Source: Zychaea mexicana
Lineage: Eukaryota; Mucoromycota; Mucoromycetes; Mucorales; Lichtheimiaceae
Length of the DNA stretch: 20,141 nucleotides
Assembly (NCBI RefSeq): GCF_025766255.1
Contig: NW_026516920.1
Location: forward strand, 1 to 20,141
Reading direction: 5' to 3'
Shown here piece after piece: positions 1-10,215 of this stretch (position 1 is the stretch's first letter; each line of letters begins with the position of its first letter). A model generated the notes under the pieces. The model made no database searches and had not been told where the DNA came from. It was given only the letters and a program-made list of their open reading frames with translations. Both the position numbers and the translations under genes were made by a program.

Positions 1-31
1 TCTTGTTGAGTGTTCTAGATGAACAAAAAGA

Positions 32-961
32 TTAGTTTTTACTCGTTTCTAACAACACTGTTCCTTTCCCTTGATCAGTAACTGTTCCACTCACCATAAC
101 AAACGGGCCATACTGAACAATAGGCTCACGGATAGGTTGACCGGCAATGATCACAAAGTGACAATCATCCGACAACGATTCGACGGGGACCGTAGTGCCA
201 CCGTTCTCATCCAAGACCAAAGTATGATGTGCATCCGACTTGTGCTTTTCCGAACCAAACAATCCCGAACCTGAGATCGTGTAGATGAAACCAGCATACT
301 CCTTGGGAATGGCTTGCTCGATCGATTTACCTTTGGCCAGCTTGACATCGATAAACATGGTAGGTGTACGTGTCATGACAGGACTCTTTGCGCCATGGGA
401 TTCACCGGCAATGACCTTGATTTGGACGCCCTCCTCGGGTGACACATGCGTTACCTGGGATGCGGGGTATTCCTGGTAGCTGGGCTCGGCCATTTTGTCC
501 TTGCTGGCAAGGTTGACCCAAAGTTGCAGACCGTGGGCCCGGCTGTTGGTTGCAGGGATCTCAGAATGCATAATGCCACGAGCGGCGGACATCCATTGCA
601 GATCGCCGGGTCCGATGCGACCCTTGTGGCCCTTGAAGTCTTCATGCAAGAATTCACCTTCGAGCATATAGGTGACCGTTTCGAAGCCACGGTGAGGATG
701 GTCAGGGAAACCACCAGGAGCCTTGACGTCGAACTCATCAAGCATTAGGAATGGATCAAGGTTGCGAAGTTGCTGGCTGCCGATGCTGCGGTGGACTATT
801 ATTAAAAGGGAAAAAAATAGGAGTTCAAAAATTCATATCTTTTTCATGTTTGGTTTTCTTGGTAATTGCGGTGACTTTTCTTTACCTCGAGCACCGAGGC
901 CATCCATTTGTTCACGGGACATGACAGACTTGATAATCTTGCGCGCAGTTTGTGCAGACAT
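32..961 (-). CDS. Pirin (iron-binding bicupin protein)
   Basis: Two exons, 961-886 and 795-32, joined across an 90-nt GT-AG intron (GTAAAG ... AATAG), give 279 residues. Pirins are bicupin Fe-binding proteins; the human protein is a nuclear transcription cofactor and some members have quercetinase activity, so the role here is open. The N-terminal cupin carries HPHRG near residues 57-61 and MHSE near 100-103. His57, His59, His101 and Glu103 sit almost exactly where human pirin has its metal ligands (His56, His58, His101, Glu103), so the metal site looks intact. The C-terminal cupin follows from about residue 150. The start was chosen because the upstream exon begins MSAQTARKIIKSV, ends in phase 1 and restores GARVHRSIGSQQLRNLDPFL, the usual pirin lead-in. 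A start at 745 would cut this off. Length is normal for the family. The neighbouring transporter lies upstream on the same strand with its own promoter space. Confidence 0.93.
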
Positions 962-1560
962 ATTGTTTGTTTTGATCAAAAGAGTTGGGGGTTTTGTGTG
1001 GTGTTTGCTTGGAAAAGAAAAAGTTTAATGTAGAGAATTTGTACGTTTGCTCCCCAAAAAAACCTTTCTTTATATATGTTTTTAACAGGTTCAAAGTCAG
1101 CTGGATGATTAAGATGGTTTTTGTAAGCACTGACTAAAGCACAGTAAGTGACCTGTTCTTTATAACACGATTAACAATCTCGTCAAACCACCATTTCAAT
1201 TACGGATTTTTCTTTTTGTTGTGGATCTTTCTGGTGCTTTTTTTTTCAAACTCTGCTTTTGGTTTATATTGCTGAACAATCATCTTGTCATCAAGGAGAT
1301 TTCGATAAATACTTGACGTAGTCAACGTTGTTGCTATATAACGCATACTTTTTATTTGTACCGAACCTTTTGTCGACGAACTTAAAACGGAAAACTGATT
1401 GCACTATCGTGTTTTTGTTTGAGTACATGATTGACTTGAAAAAGTGGAACAAGATGATATAGATACTACAGTTAGCTGCTTCGAAGGTTCAGAGCATTGT
1501 TTTGAGCGATTCGACCAGTTGTAGGTCATACACGGTAATCACTTTCTATTTTTGTAGTTA
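962..1560. other. Intergenic: pirin promoter and transporter 3' end
   Basis: No convincing gene. The left part is the pirin 5' region (T/A-rich, TATA near 1070). The right part is the 3' flank of the DMT transporter; a minus-strand AATAAA at 1356-1351, about 205 nt after its stop, could be its poly(A) signal. Confidence 0.5.
1068..1076 (-). promoter_or_regulatory. TATA box of the pirin gene
   Basis: On the minus strand this reads TATATAAAG, about 107 nt upstream of the pirin start codon. The spacing matches the TATA boxes seen before the glyoxalase and SMP genes in this window. Confidence 0.5.
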
Positions 1561-2943
1561 TCACTGCGTTTCCCGTCTTTTGGATGATGCTAACAATAAA
1601 GAACCGGTAGCAGTGCAGATAATGACTGCCCCCATGATACTCCATTTATCTGGATACTCATGGAAAACAACCACTCCAATAATAAATGCTAGGGCGATTG
1701 TATTCATGCGCATCAACGTTGCAGGACCCGCGCGAGCCAGCTGAAGTCTGTGTATGTTTTGCCGTCGTTGTGCGTAATGGAAGAGGGTATGAGGAAATTC
1801 AGCTGGATTAGAAAGTTGGAGGAAAAAGTATATGGGTATGTGTGTCTTATACAGAAGAAAACCACACAACAACTTACCCTCTATTCATCCATGCTCTGTT
1901 TAATACTGTACTTAGACCACACATGAACAATAACATGTACAATTTCCATCCTTCGTCGTGGGGCCAGATAAGGGATATACTACCAGCGGCGTAAAATGAT
2001 GATAACAGGCCAAGAATCAATGCAATCAAGTCAAAGTAAACACTGTACACCAAATAGTGAGCGCCTAATCCAATTTTGCGAACTGTCACATTTTCAATGG
2101 CGCCTAGTATCGCATCAGCGAATACACCCAATACAGGCCAAAGTTTTTCTTGTTGCTGCTGTTGAAAAAGTCGAGGGATCCCTCTGTTGCCAAACAGGAA
2201 TTGAGGCTGGAGAACAAGTGCAGCGCCAACAATACATGCCAGAATACTGATTGCATGGAATCGGCGAAACGGTTCGTGGAGCACAAGTGCAGCGAGAATG
2301 GCTGTGAAAGCTGGGTAAAGATAGATGATCACTGTGGAAATATGATTTTGCAAAGACATCGGTCAGTATATATTTGTAGAAATTGATACAGTAATACAAC
2401 ACGTTGAAAAGGAGCTTTTATTTTTGTGCTGTTATTTTACATACCACAAGCATCGGCTATCGGCATCCGGGCTATACTATATGTCTCAAGAGACATGCTA
2501 GCTCCACCGATTACACCTGTAAACAATAACCATTTGCGCACTGAAGATTGCTGCGAGTTACCCAGAGGATGGACGCCTGCCCAAAAACATCCAAGAAAAT
2601 CAAACGCTAGTTGGATGATAGCGCGGACGAGCAGGATAGTGGTCGATGGGATCAATGTAGAGTATGTGCCGCTCAATTTGATGAACATCCCCATACTTGC
2701 CGACGCCACCGAGGAAAGTATGACGAGGAACATGCCTCGTGCTTCACTTGTTGCTGTTGCTGTTGTATGCTGTATGTCGTTATCGCGGCGTTCTCCATTG
2801 CTGCTGCTGACCACTCCTCCTTCCAACAATGGGACAGTTACATTGCGTTCAACGTCATCCTCATCTTCATCGTGTTTCACAACGATACTGTTGTCGTGTT
2901 GTCCTTTTTTTCCTTGTGTCGCTGGTATAGGCTTGATGCGCAT
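1561..2943 (-). CDS. EamA/DMT-family transporter (SLC35G-like)
   Basis: Three exons, 2943-2445, 2331-1878 and 1747-1561, give 379 residues. Phases agree at both junctions: ADAC|VIIYLYPAF and NRG|LQLARAG. Members of this drug/metabolite superfamily are ten-helix membrane proteins with two EamA repeats; the substrate cannot be told from sequence. The first about 70 residues are hydrophilic with an acidic DEDEDD stretch and are probably cytosolic. Helices start at MFLVILSSVASASMGMFIKL. Family hallmarks are visible: SLETYSIARMPIADA before helix 4, YPAFTAILAALVLHEPF, and LARAGPATLMRMNTIALAF followed by FHEYPDKWSIMGA in the second repeat. The apparent start at 2359 (MSLQNHIS) lies inside intron 1; the CCACAG acceptor at 2332 restores the conserved ADA-x-VI segment. 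The gene is divergent from the MFS transporter, with 1.8 kb between them. Subfamily assignment is from motif memory, not a search. Confidence 0.88.
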
Positions 2944-3589
2944 ATGTTATGTATTATAGCTATTGTTTAGCCTAGCGAATCTGGATATTAGAAAGAGAAG
3001 AGAAAAAAGGTTTTAAAAAACACTCACAGGATCTTTGTACATAGATTAGTGGCGGCTCTGTGCATGACAAAAAAATGTAGGGGTACTGACTGTGGTAGTA
3101 CATACAGAACATGGTGCCCTGCTGATCCGCCGACAAGATCAGCTTACATGTAAAGCACTAGACAACGTACAGTACGACTGCTACTGTACCCTCACTCTCC
3201 TTTCATGTAAACCGAGAAGTATAACATATATGCGTTACATTTTACATAACCTCAAACGTGATAGGCGGCTTGCGATTGGCCGTATCATGGAGCTTCAAGT
3301 GGTATGTTGTTATTGATTTCGAATAACAGCCAAAGCAGTTACCATTCAACTCCTCTATATTGCAATAACAGTATTATGTACATAGTGCATCATATGCAAA
3401 GAGAGGCGGACAGTAACACGCATTGCATCTTTACAATCTATTCGACACCTGAGATAAAGACTCGTAATATATGTAACAACATTGCTACAGCTTGACTTGT
3501 GATGATTGATAACTTTGAAGCTTTCTGTCTTTCTGACTGCCAAACATATCTATTATATATACACCACAAAGACCCTGTTCGGTGGTGCG
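2944..3589. other. Intergenic: transporter 5' flank
   Basis: No gene supported. Holds the presumed promoter of the minus-strand DMT transporter near 2950-3100 and A/T-rich sequence. Open frames here (3092-3316, 3304-3495) have no recognisable domain or splice logic. Confidence 0.4.
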
Positions 3590-4075
3590 ACTATAGCTCA
3601 AAAGGGCAATGACGAGGTCAAGCTCCGCGGGGTCACCCACAAACCATTCGTTACCTTCGATCTACCAGAACGATCGACCCTGTTCTCTACCTTCCCGCCT
3701 TCTCACTGGATAGTCATTTATTAGTCCATATGCGCAGGCAATAGCTCCCAGTGTATCCGCTGCAAAGATGTCGTTGTGAGACACCACTGGATAATCAAGA
3801 ACACTATGCTGAATGTGATCATCTTCGCCCCCTTTTTTTCACGAGCTCTTTGATGCTTTCGGACCACTCCCAGACTTGCCATCCGACGATGTACAACCAC
3901 TGGACTACATTCTGCTCTATTCACCCAGCTTTGATACCAGACTCTCGTGTGGCAGATGGAAGAGAGCCTAGCCGACTCTGCTCTGTTTTCTGCGCGGAAT
4001 AGACCGCCTCAGCCATCCAGGTGTTGACTATGATGCATCGGATCCAGAATCTACTCTACAGAATGCACTCCTGTA
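3590..4075 (+). pseudogene. Frame-broken coding relic with Cys/His knuckle, possibly LINE reverse-transcriptase tail
   Basis: Coding-like segments lie end to end on the plus strand in different frames. About 3600-3720 reads KLRGVTHKPFVTFDLP and on to a stop. About 3735-3775 reads SSQCIRCKDVV. About 3770-3830 in another frame reads CETPLDNQEHYAEC. From about 3845 a third frame reads LFDAFGPLPDLPSDD and on to a TAG near 3965, then continues as LRGIDRLSHPGVDYD. The C-x2-C ... ETP ... H-x3-C pattern resembles the zinc-knuckle end of non-LTR retrotransposon polymerases. No poly(A) tail, target-site duplication or catalytic YxDD core is seen here, so element type is inference. It is broken by at least two frameshifts and a stop. 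A decayed host gene is the alternative. Confidence 0.3.
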
Positions 4076-4788
4076 CAGAATGCACACACACGTATACTCG
4101 TCCTTACAGCATTTTCCAAAGACTTTATCTTACCGTCCCCTTTTTCTTCTACAAATTCTTTTATTCTCTTACCTGGTCTCCCAACACTTTCAACATTGAT
4201 TTTAACCTTCTCCCCATTATACGGTCTATCTTTTTCAGTTGTGGTATCCCTCACATTTTTCAAATATTCTCCCCATAATTGTACCGCAAGAAAGCGACCA
4301 ATTACACAAGGTCACTGAGTCTTCCATAAAAAGAAATATGTAGGAAATCTGCATTGAACTATCACACATACCTGACAATTGACAGCGTCTTGGATTCCAA
4401 CATATAGCTCTCGCTATGTATTAATTTCAAGCAATTAACGTTTGTGCCCTTCCTCCTTGACCACTTTCCATCGCTACACGGCAAAATAAAAGAACATCGT
4501 AAGTGTATCATATGCAGAAGGAATGCATAAAGTTCTTATTTCTTCATCAAAAAGGAAAGAAGGAAACACTGAAAATTATGTTGTTTCTTTTCCTTTACCG
4601 AACCTCGCTTTCACTTGTCATCTAGTCATCAAGTAATTAGCCTTGAAAGTTTCAAAGACCTGTATTACAAACAATTTGCTTTTGGTATAGTATATACGTT
4701 CTTATATCGTCTAGTATGAAACGAGGGATTTCTTCTTCCTTCTTATCGATTTTTCTTTTCCAATTCACTGAGAATACACAAAAAAAAT
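4076..4788. other. Intergenic: MFS gene 5' flank
   Basis: T/C-rich and A/T-rich sequence with no supported gene. The proximal part before 4789 is presumably the MFS promoter; no clear TATA box could be assigned (TATAGTATATA near 4686 is a weak candidate). Confidence 0.4.
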
Positions 4789-6012
4789 ATGAAAAATAGA
4801 TTTTACATGTCGATCAGCGAAAGCACTACTAGTCAACGTCGAGACGTCTTGTCACTGCAGCAGCCAGGGGAAGAGCAATACCAGCACATTGGTTGTACCA
4901 CTGCCAACAGCAACAGCTTCAACTGCACAGAGAATACATTGCAAACGACAAACTGTAAACAGCATCAAGCACTACAGCCAACCAAAGATAGTGGACAAGG
5001 GGGCGGAGAACAAGTACTACCAGTATTATATGATGATGAAGTGGGCGCCGACGACGACGATGAGGATAACAATTCGCTACTTCTTCCACCGGTTGATGGA
5101 AGACAGGCTGCACTTGTTGCTATAGGCATTGTCATGGCAACGCCTATCATTGGAGTTCAATACTGCTGGTATGGAATGCAAAACAAAAAACACTTACCCT
5201 GCGAAAGGCCTTGCTCTGTTTATCTGCTTGATACAGATCACATTAAATGAACGAACTCCCTAAACATACCTTTTCTTCTCGGCATAATTATACATTCAGG
5301 GGTTAGTATCCATCAAACGTTGATCGACAAGTCGTTAATAGCTGCTCGAGATAAAAAGCAAGTTGATACTGACAAGAAATGCAACATATACACTATACAT
5401 AGGTGTAATGCAGGATTATTTTCTTCGTGAGAATGTTTTCTCGGGACCGAACGTACAAACACAATTGACGATGGTTGGCTCGATTTTACAAATGGTGGTC
5501 GCCATTTTTATGTTGATAGTTAATGTCCTTCACACCTTCCTTAATTTCAAAACCTTGCTTGTTTCTGGAATAGTGCTGGCATCCAGTGGTTTGATCCTAT
5601 CTGGATTTTGCACAAGCGTAAGTTCATCGTAGTTTCTTTTTTGATATAATTTTCTATTTAATGTGTGCATGAATATCATCTTTTTTTTGTTTATGATAAA
5701 TTGTAGGTATGGCAATTATATTTCTCATACAGTTTGTGTACAGGCATTGGATGCGCGATACTATTCTGGGTAAGTAAGCTTTAAATACTGCCAATAGCAC
5801 GCCGATTGTACCCGAATAACTTTGATATGTATACATAACAAGGCAAGTTATCGTATCTTGCCACAATGGTTTGTGAAATATCGGAGCACGGCCTTTGGCG
5901 TCCAGACAAGTATGTTCCCACTAGTCGGCCTGGTTCTACCATTCGCAATGATCAAAATAAACAACTCGTTGGGTCCTTCTTGGTAAATGTTAGCCTATAC
6001 ATCACTCCCTCT

Positions 6013-6057
<45 letters not shown>

Positions 6058-7141
6058 TAGCTTCTTCTTACCTTTTTACGTTCACCTTTCCACTTTTGAA
6101 CTCAATTAAAGGACCTTTCGGATCATGGGTCTCGTCTTTCTCACACTTGGAATTTTGGCGTTCCCGCTTATAAAAGAGAGACAGCCACCTGAGCAACATC
6201 AAAAGAAAACCGATAAATCTAAAAATCGTCTCAAACGGATAACGGAAATCATTGACGTTAGCTTATTCAAGAATGTAAATTTGATGATCTGGATTGCTGC
6301 TGGTCCGCTCCAGGTCTACGCCACATACATCATAACGACCTTTCTTCCTGGTAAGTCGCTACAATGCACGTTATTCTTATTTTCTTCATCTCTTCACCAT
6401 ATACATACATTTATATATATATATCATATTGTTTTATGTACGATTTAAACTTGACAAATTTGGATTCTTTTCTTTATCTTATTCTCAAATTACTCAGCAT
6501 ACGCCACCTCAATTGGACTATCTGATGTACAAGGAGCAGCAGTCGTTGCAACATTATCGGGAACGGGGCTCATTGGAAGATTAGCAAATGGGTACATATC
6601 AAGAGAGTAATGGTGCTGATAAGAGTCACAGCTGATATAGTATGTAAATGAAATTTTTTGGTTCAGGTTTCTAGCCGACAAATTTGGAAATTTGAATACT
6701 TTCATCGTGTGCATGGTCATTGCTTCACTGACTGTCTACCTCAACTGGATGTTCGCACACAGTTTTGCGACGCTTGTGGTTTTTGCGGTACTGAACGGCT
6801 TAGTGTATGGTTGTTACGTAGTAACAAGTAAGTGGGTATGTTCAATTGTTGACAGCAACAAAAGTATCTAACTTTCTGCATAATGTATAATTATAGAACC
6901 GGCCATTATTATTGCGATAGTAGGAATGGAAAAGTATCCAGCAGCTATAGCGCTCCAGATGCTTACCTTGGTTGTCAGTGTTTTTGGATCGCTTGCAGCA
7001 GGTTATATCGAATCAGTCAATCATAATAGTAGTAGTGGAAAAGAACCCTATTTTTACTGCAAAATCATAGCTGGATCAGGATACGTAGGATGCTGCATAC
7101 TGGCATTAATACTCAAACTTAGAATGAAGCAATCTGTATAA
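4789..7141 (+). CDS. MFS transporter, monocarboxylate (MCT/MCH) type
   Basis: Nine exons: 4789-5168, 5300-5301 (2 nt), 5403-5617, 5707-5769, 5843-5982, 6112-6350, 6498-6591, 6667-6827, 6897-7141; 512 residues. Every junction keeps frame. Proteins of this family are 12-helix H+-coupled or facilitated transporters of monocarboxylates or similar solutes; substrate unknown. The first about 105 residues are hydrophilic, Gln/Asn-rich, then acidic (DDEVGADDDDEDNN), and likely cytosolic. The core begins PVDGRQAALVAIGIVMATP and runs GVQYCWGVMQDYFL, matching the MCT helix-1 region. Further family features are QTQLTMVGSILQM, VWQLYFSYSLCTGIGCAILFW, RSTAFGVQTSMFPLVGLVLP, a Lys-rich central loop near KKTDKSKNRLKR, and GTGLIGRLANGFLADKFG. 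The protein ends LRMKQSV with a short tail. The start codon at 4789 is the first in frame; Met7 is an alternative. LSm3 follows 202 bp downstream on the same strand. Confidence 0.88.
5300..5301 (+). other. Putative 2-nt micro-exon (GG) of the MFS gene
   Basis: Exon 1 ends TAC TGC TG with donor GTATGG at 5169, and the next clear exon begins GT GTA ATG CAG at 5403 after CATAG; joining them directly breaks the frame. Between them lie an acceptor with branch-like CCTAAAC, a pyrimidine run and ATTCAG ending at 5299, then GG, then a donor GTTAGT at 5302. The following intron has branch-like TACTGAC. Including GG gives TGC TGG GGT GTA ATG, i.e. YCWGVMQDYFL, as the family predicts. A longer exon from 5300 would meet a TAG at once. 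Recursive splicing or a sequence error are alternatives. Confidence 0.5.
6013..6057 (+). repeat. (CTA)15 microsatellite in an MFS intron
   Basis: Fifteen perfect CTA units inside the intron 5983-6111. The run ends in CTATAG, a decoy acceptor that would lead to a stop; the true acceptor is ATTAAAG at 6111. Confidence 0.95.
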
Positions 7142-7343
7142 AAATGTCTCTTTCGTTTATATCTGTATTAAAGCAGGCAAGATGAAGGCATACCCTGGAT
7201 CCGCATTAAATCTGTGAAAATTGATTTTTTTCGGTGTTCTGAAAAAGCGGGTCGTGTTGGTGGCTAATATTTGAAAACTAGCTAGAAAGGAAGTGGGAAA
7301 CTCCTTCTCCATCGTTTTAAATCTCACACAATTACACAATAAA

Positions 7344-7953
7344 ATGGCAGACAACGCCGATGTTGGTACTGTCGAAGAACCGCTCGATTTGGTCAGATTG
7401 TCGCTCGATGAGAGAATCTATGTTAAATTAAGAGGTGATCGCGAACTGAGAGGCGTTTTGCACGTAAGATAATCATTCGTTCACACACACGCGCGCGCGT
7501 GTTTGCATGTGTTCAAAAGAGCATAGGGCAATAAATAAAAAAATAAAGGTAGCCAATAATTTTTAATTTACCATTGTTTTCTATTAGGCTTATGATGGCC
7601 ATTTGAACATGGTATTAGGCGATGTTGAAGAAACTATTACTCTTGTCGATGTCAGCGAGGAAACAAATCAAGAAATCATTCGAGTAAGACAATTAAAACT
7701 ATCGCAGTGGATGGTTTCTTTTACGATAGGGGCGATTATGTAGAAAGGAATAAACAGCAAAAGCTAATTCAGAATTCCAACAAATAGACTGTGCAGCGTA
7801 ATTTCGAGATGCTTTTTGTTCGTGGTGACGGTGTCATTTTGGTAGGTTACAGTTAAAGAGACAGCTTTTATGCCGTAAAAGGAGGTTTTCATGTTTTTTT
7901 TTTCTAATCACTCTTTTTTTTTTCACCAGGTTTCCCCACCATCTAGAACATAA
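7344..7953 (+). CDS. LSM3: LSm3, U6 snRNA-associated Sm-like protein
   Basis: Four exons, 7344-7463, 7588-7683, 7788-7841 and 7930-7953, all joined in phase 0, give 97 residues, close to the 89-102 seen in yeast and human. LSm3 is one of the seven subunits of the Lsm2-8 ring that binds the U6 snRNA 3' end in the nucleus and of the Lsm1-7 ring used in cytoplasmic mRNA decay. The Sm fold is visible. Sm1 covers [42 protein letters not shown], with the Asp-x-His-x-Asn RNA-binding signature in YDGHLNMVL. Sm2 is [16 protein letters not shown], with the RGD typical of LSm3. It is preceded by the MFS gene on the same strand and converges with the zinc-finger gene. The start was chosen as the first ATG after the intron-free leader; no TATA box is evident, as expected of a housekeeping gene. 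Confidence 0.95.
7482..7502. repeat. Alternating purine-pyrimidine tract (CA)n(CG)n in LSM3 intron 1
   Basis: About 21 nt of perfect CA then CG alternation just after the first LSM3 donor. Such tracts can adopt Z-form DNA; here it may just be a small microsatellite. Confidence 0.8.
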
Positions 7954-8035
7954 TGAGGGAAGATATACTACATATACGATATCAAGAAAGAAAAACAAAA
8001 TAAGGCGAGAGAAGAAGGAGGAAAGAGAGGATGTA

Positions 8036-8050
8036 TGTGTGTGTGTGTGT
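8036..8050. repeat. (TG)n microsatellite between LSM3 and the zinc-finger gene
   Basis: Short TG run in the 216-bp space between two convergent genes; the rest of that space is purine-rich plus-strand sequence forming both 3' UTRs. Confidence 0.85.
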
Positions 8051-8169
8051 CTTGTTGTCGTTGTTGTTGCACGTCAATTAGCAAAAGAAATATTAAAATA
8101 TAACAAAAAAAAGTTACTTGTATATAAAGGAAAAGAAGAGATATATATAACATGTATATTTTTTATATA

Positions 8170-10043
8170 TTACTGCCATGCATTCCTTGGATTAGAAGTA
8201 TATCGCAGATGATCAGCTGATGATGAAGATGAAGATGAAGATGCTGGTGGTATTGAATGTACGTGGGACTGATGATACCGTAAACCGTTCTGTGTCCGGT
8301 ATGCCTTTTTACAACCGGCCGCTTGACATTTGAACGACTTTGCTAATCTCTCATCGATAACATTACCAGCTTCGCCTCCTCCTGCTCCTCCTAATCCACC
8401 ATTGGCTGATGCTGCTGCTGCATTTGCAGCTGCTGTTAGTGCTGGATGTCCTGACGTGCCCTTGGCTTCCCTCAGATGATACTGCAAACCATTGATGTTC
8501 TTGTAGCGCTTCGTACAATTTGGCATCGCACACCGGTATGGTTTTTCTATGCCCTCCAAATTGGGATGTGCTGTTTTCATATGATAAAACAAACCGCTCG
8601 ATGCTGGAAAACTTGCGTAACATCCAGGTACATCGCATCCGTAAGGTGAGAGTTCTCCAACAACTAAATCCGCCGCTGTCGCTGCCGCTACTGCTGCCTG
8701 TTGTTGTTGTTGTTGGTGCTGTGGATGATGATGTTGTTGTGGTGGCGGTGGCGGTGGTGGACCGTTATCACGTAGAGCTTGGTCCCTAATGGGTTTAACC
8801 GGCGCATAATCGAATCGCATTTATTTAATGGCCGCTATAATAATTACACTCACAATTACCCAACTATCTCCTTCCTTCCAGCTACGTACCGTATATCGTA
8901 AGGCATTGCTGTCGCGGTGCGCAGATCTGGACGTTCAGACTTGTTGCTCATCATAGGAGGGTTCAATGGCGGCAAAGTTGTTGGTAGGTCCTGTACTGAA
9001 ATAGCAGGACTGTGCACAATACTGCTGATAGTATTTGATGGGTTATTGTTGTATGGATCTGCATAAGTGGCAGCTGCTGGTCCTATCTATATAATCCATA
9101 GCGAAAGACACAACGACCAATACATTCAGTTCGCTTTCTCCATTACATAGCCTCTCTTTCTTTCTTTCTTTGTATATTGCATTCCCTCCCCCCATCTGCA
9201 AACTCCCAGCTGGCGTAAAGCAGTATATTGCATCAATATCCATCCCAATAAATCCCTTTCCTCTGTTTTTGCTGATAACACAATGCTGATTTCCTTACCG
9301 AGTTGAAGCCGTCATTACTGTATGGTTCGCGCGATAAGGTGGACATGATTCTTGCTTGCTTATCCTCTTCCTCGGATATTCGATTATTATTACTCCTTTC
9401 TAACGACTGTTTCTGACCGTGTCCACCCTTTACCGACAATGGCACTTGCTGTACCGCACTTTGTTGTTGTACATAACCGTATGCTGATATGGGGATTGGT
9501 CCTGAAGCAGTTGGTGGCGGTTGGTGGTGATGTACGGGAGAGAATGGAACATAATGACGATCGTTATGATCACTCGCAGAGCGATGGTAAGCTGGATGTG
9601 TTTGGTGAGGGTGGTGATGCTGTTGTTGTGAGTGAGCGTGAGGATGAGGAGGTGGTTGGTGGTGGTGATGCTGTGATGGTGGTGGTGGCGGTGGCGGCTG
9701 CGCTCCTGCTTCCTGTTGCTGCTGATGTTGTTGCTGATGTTGTTGCTGTTGGTACGCCAGCTGAGGCGATGAGGACGGATAATGTGGTTGGTTGCTGTGA
9801 TATGTAGGCGGCGATTGTTGCTGATTATGCGGTAATTGTCCGTAACCGTAGAGATGATTATACTATTAACGTCAAGTTTCAACCAAACACACGCACAAGA
9901 CAAGTACAATACAGAAACACACACAAAAAAAAACAGAAAAAACAATATATATGACTCTGAACAACAGGAAAGAAGAAGAATTAAAAGTAAAAGAGAGGAG
10001 AGAGAGTGGAAAAAAAGAAAAAGAAAATGAAGTTGCATACCAT
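8170..10043 (-). CDS. Sfp1-like C2H2 zinc-finger transcription factor
   Basis: Coding exons 10043-10041 (just the ATG), 9862-9299, 9086-8890 and 8785-8170 give 459 residues with all phases agreeing. Residues 2-150 are Gln/His/Pro-rich (YGYGQLPHNQQQSPP onward), typical of an activation or condensate-forming region. Three fingers sit near the C-terminus: Cys305/Cys310/His323/His328, Cys340/Cys345/His358 with a distant His368, and Cys408/Cys413/His426 with His429 or His431. Linker and core motifs KPYRCAMPNCTKRYKNINGL and KAYRTQNGLRYHQSHVHS match the Sfp1 family, which in yeast controls ribosome-biogenesis genes and cell size. An Ala/Gly-rich spacer of about 40 residues splits fingers 2 and 3. 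Fingers imply nuclear action. The in-frame start at 8820 (MRFDY) is intronic: the CATTAG acceptor at 8786 gives YDIR|DQALRDNG. A Ser run and a short tail end the protein. Family is firm; orthology to SFP1 is inferred. Confidence 0.85.
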
Positions 10044-10215
10044 GACCCGATGAATATGGTTTCTAAAATAGCAAAACACACGTTCCTATTTTTTCTTTCT
10101 GGATAAAGCAGTGCTTCTATTACAGAAAAAACTGACTTCAAAGAACCCAATTTTTTTTTTGCTTTCCCGCCCCGCTGACTTACATTGTGAGACCCAGGGT
10201 ACTGTGATCTGCAGC
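10044..10215 (-). other. Spliced 5' UTR of the Sfp1-like gene
   Basis: An exon 10062-10041 follows a TTTTAG acceptor and ends with the initiating ATG directly before the donor GTATGC. Upstream, a strong donor GTAAGTCAG at 10183 closes another exon that covers at least 10184-10200. No reading through both exons supplies an upstream ATG in the right frame, so these are best read as leader exons. The transcription start was not located. Confidence 0.5.

Noticed and set aside
912..1130. Minus-strand open frame across the pirin first exon and promoter
   Set aside because: Different frame from the pirin exon, contains the TATA region, and has no domain.
2332..2359. Apparent start MSLQNHIS for the DMT transporter
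   Set aside because: It lies in intron 1; the CCACAG acceptor restores the conserved ADA-x-VI segment of the family.
3498..3539. GTGATGA followed by CTGA, a possible box C/D snoRNA on the plus strand
   Set aside because: Boxes are only about 27 nt apart and no terminal stem is present.
8786..8820. Apparent start MRFDYAPVKPI for the zinc-finger protein
   Set aside because: An upstream exon splices into the CATTAG acceptor at 8786 with matching phase, placing this ATG inside an intron.
9352..9807. Plus-strand Val-rich open frame opposite the zinc-finger gene
   Set aside because: Antisense shadow of CAN/CAC codon repeats in the Gln/His-rich exon.
9430..10038. A 202-codon minus-strand frame through the Gln/His-rich exon of the Sfp1-like gene
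   Set aside because: It is a neighbouring frame of the real coding exon; the frame one base over gives YGYGQLPHNQQQ and splices cleanly at both ends.
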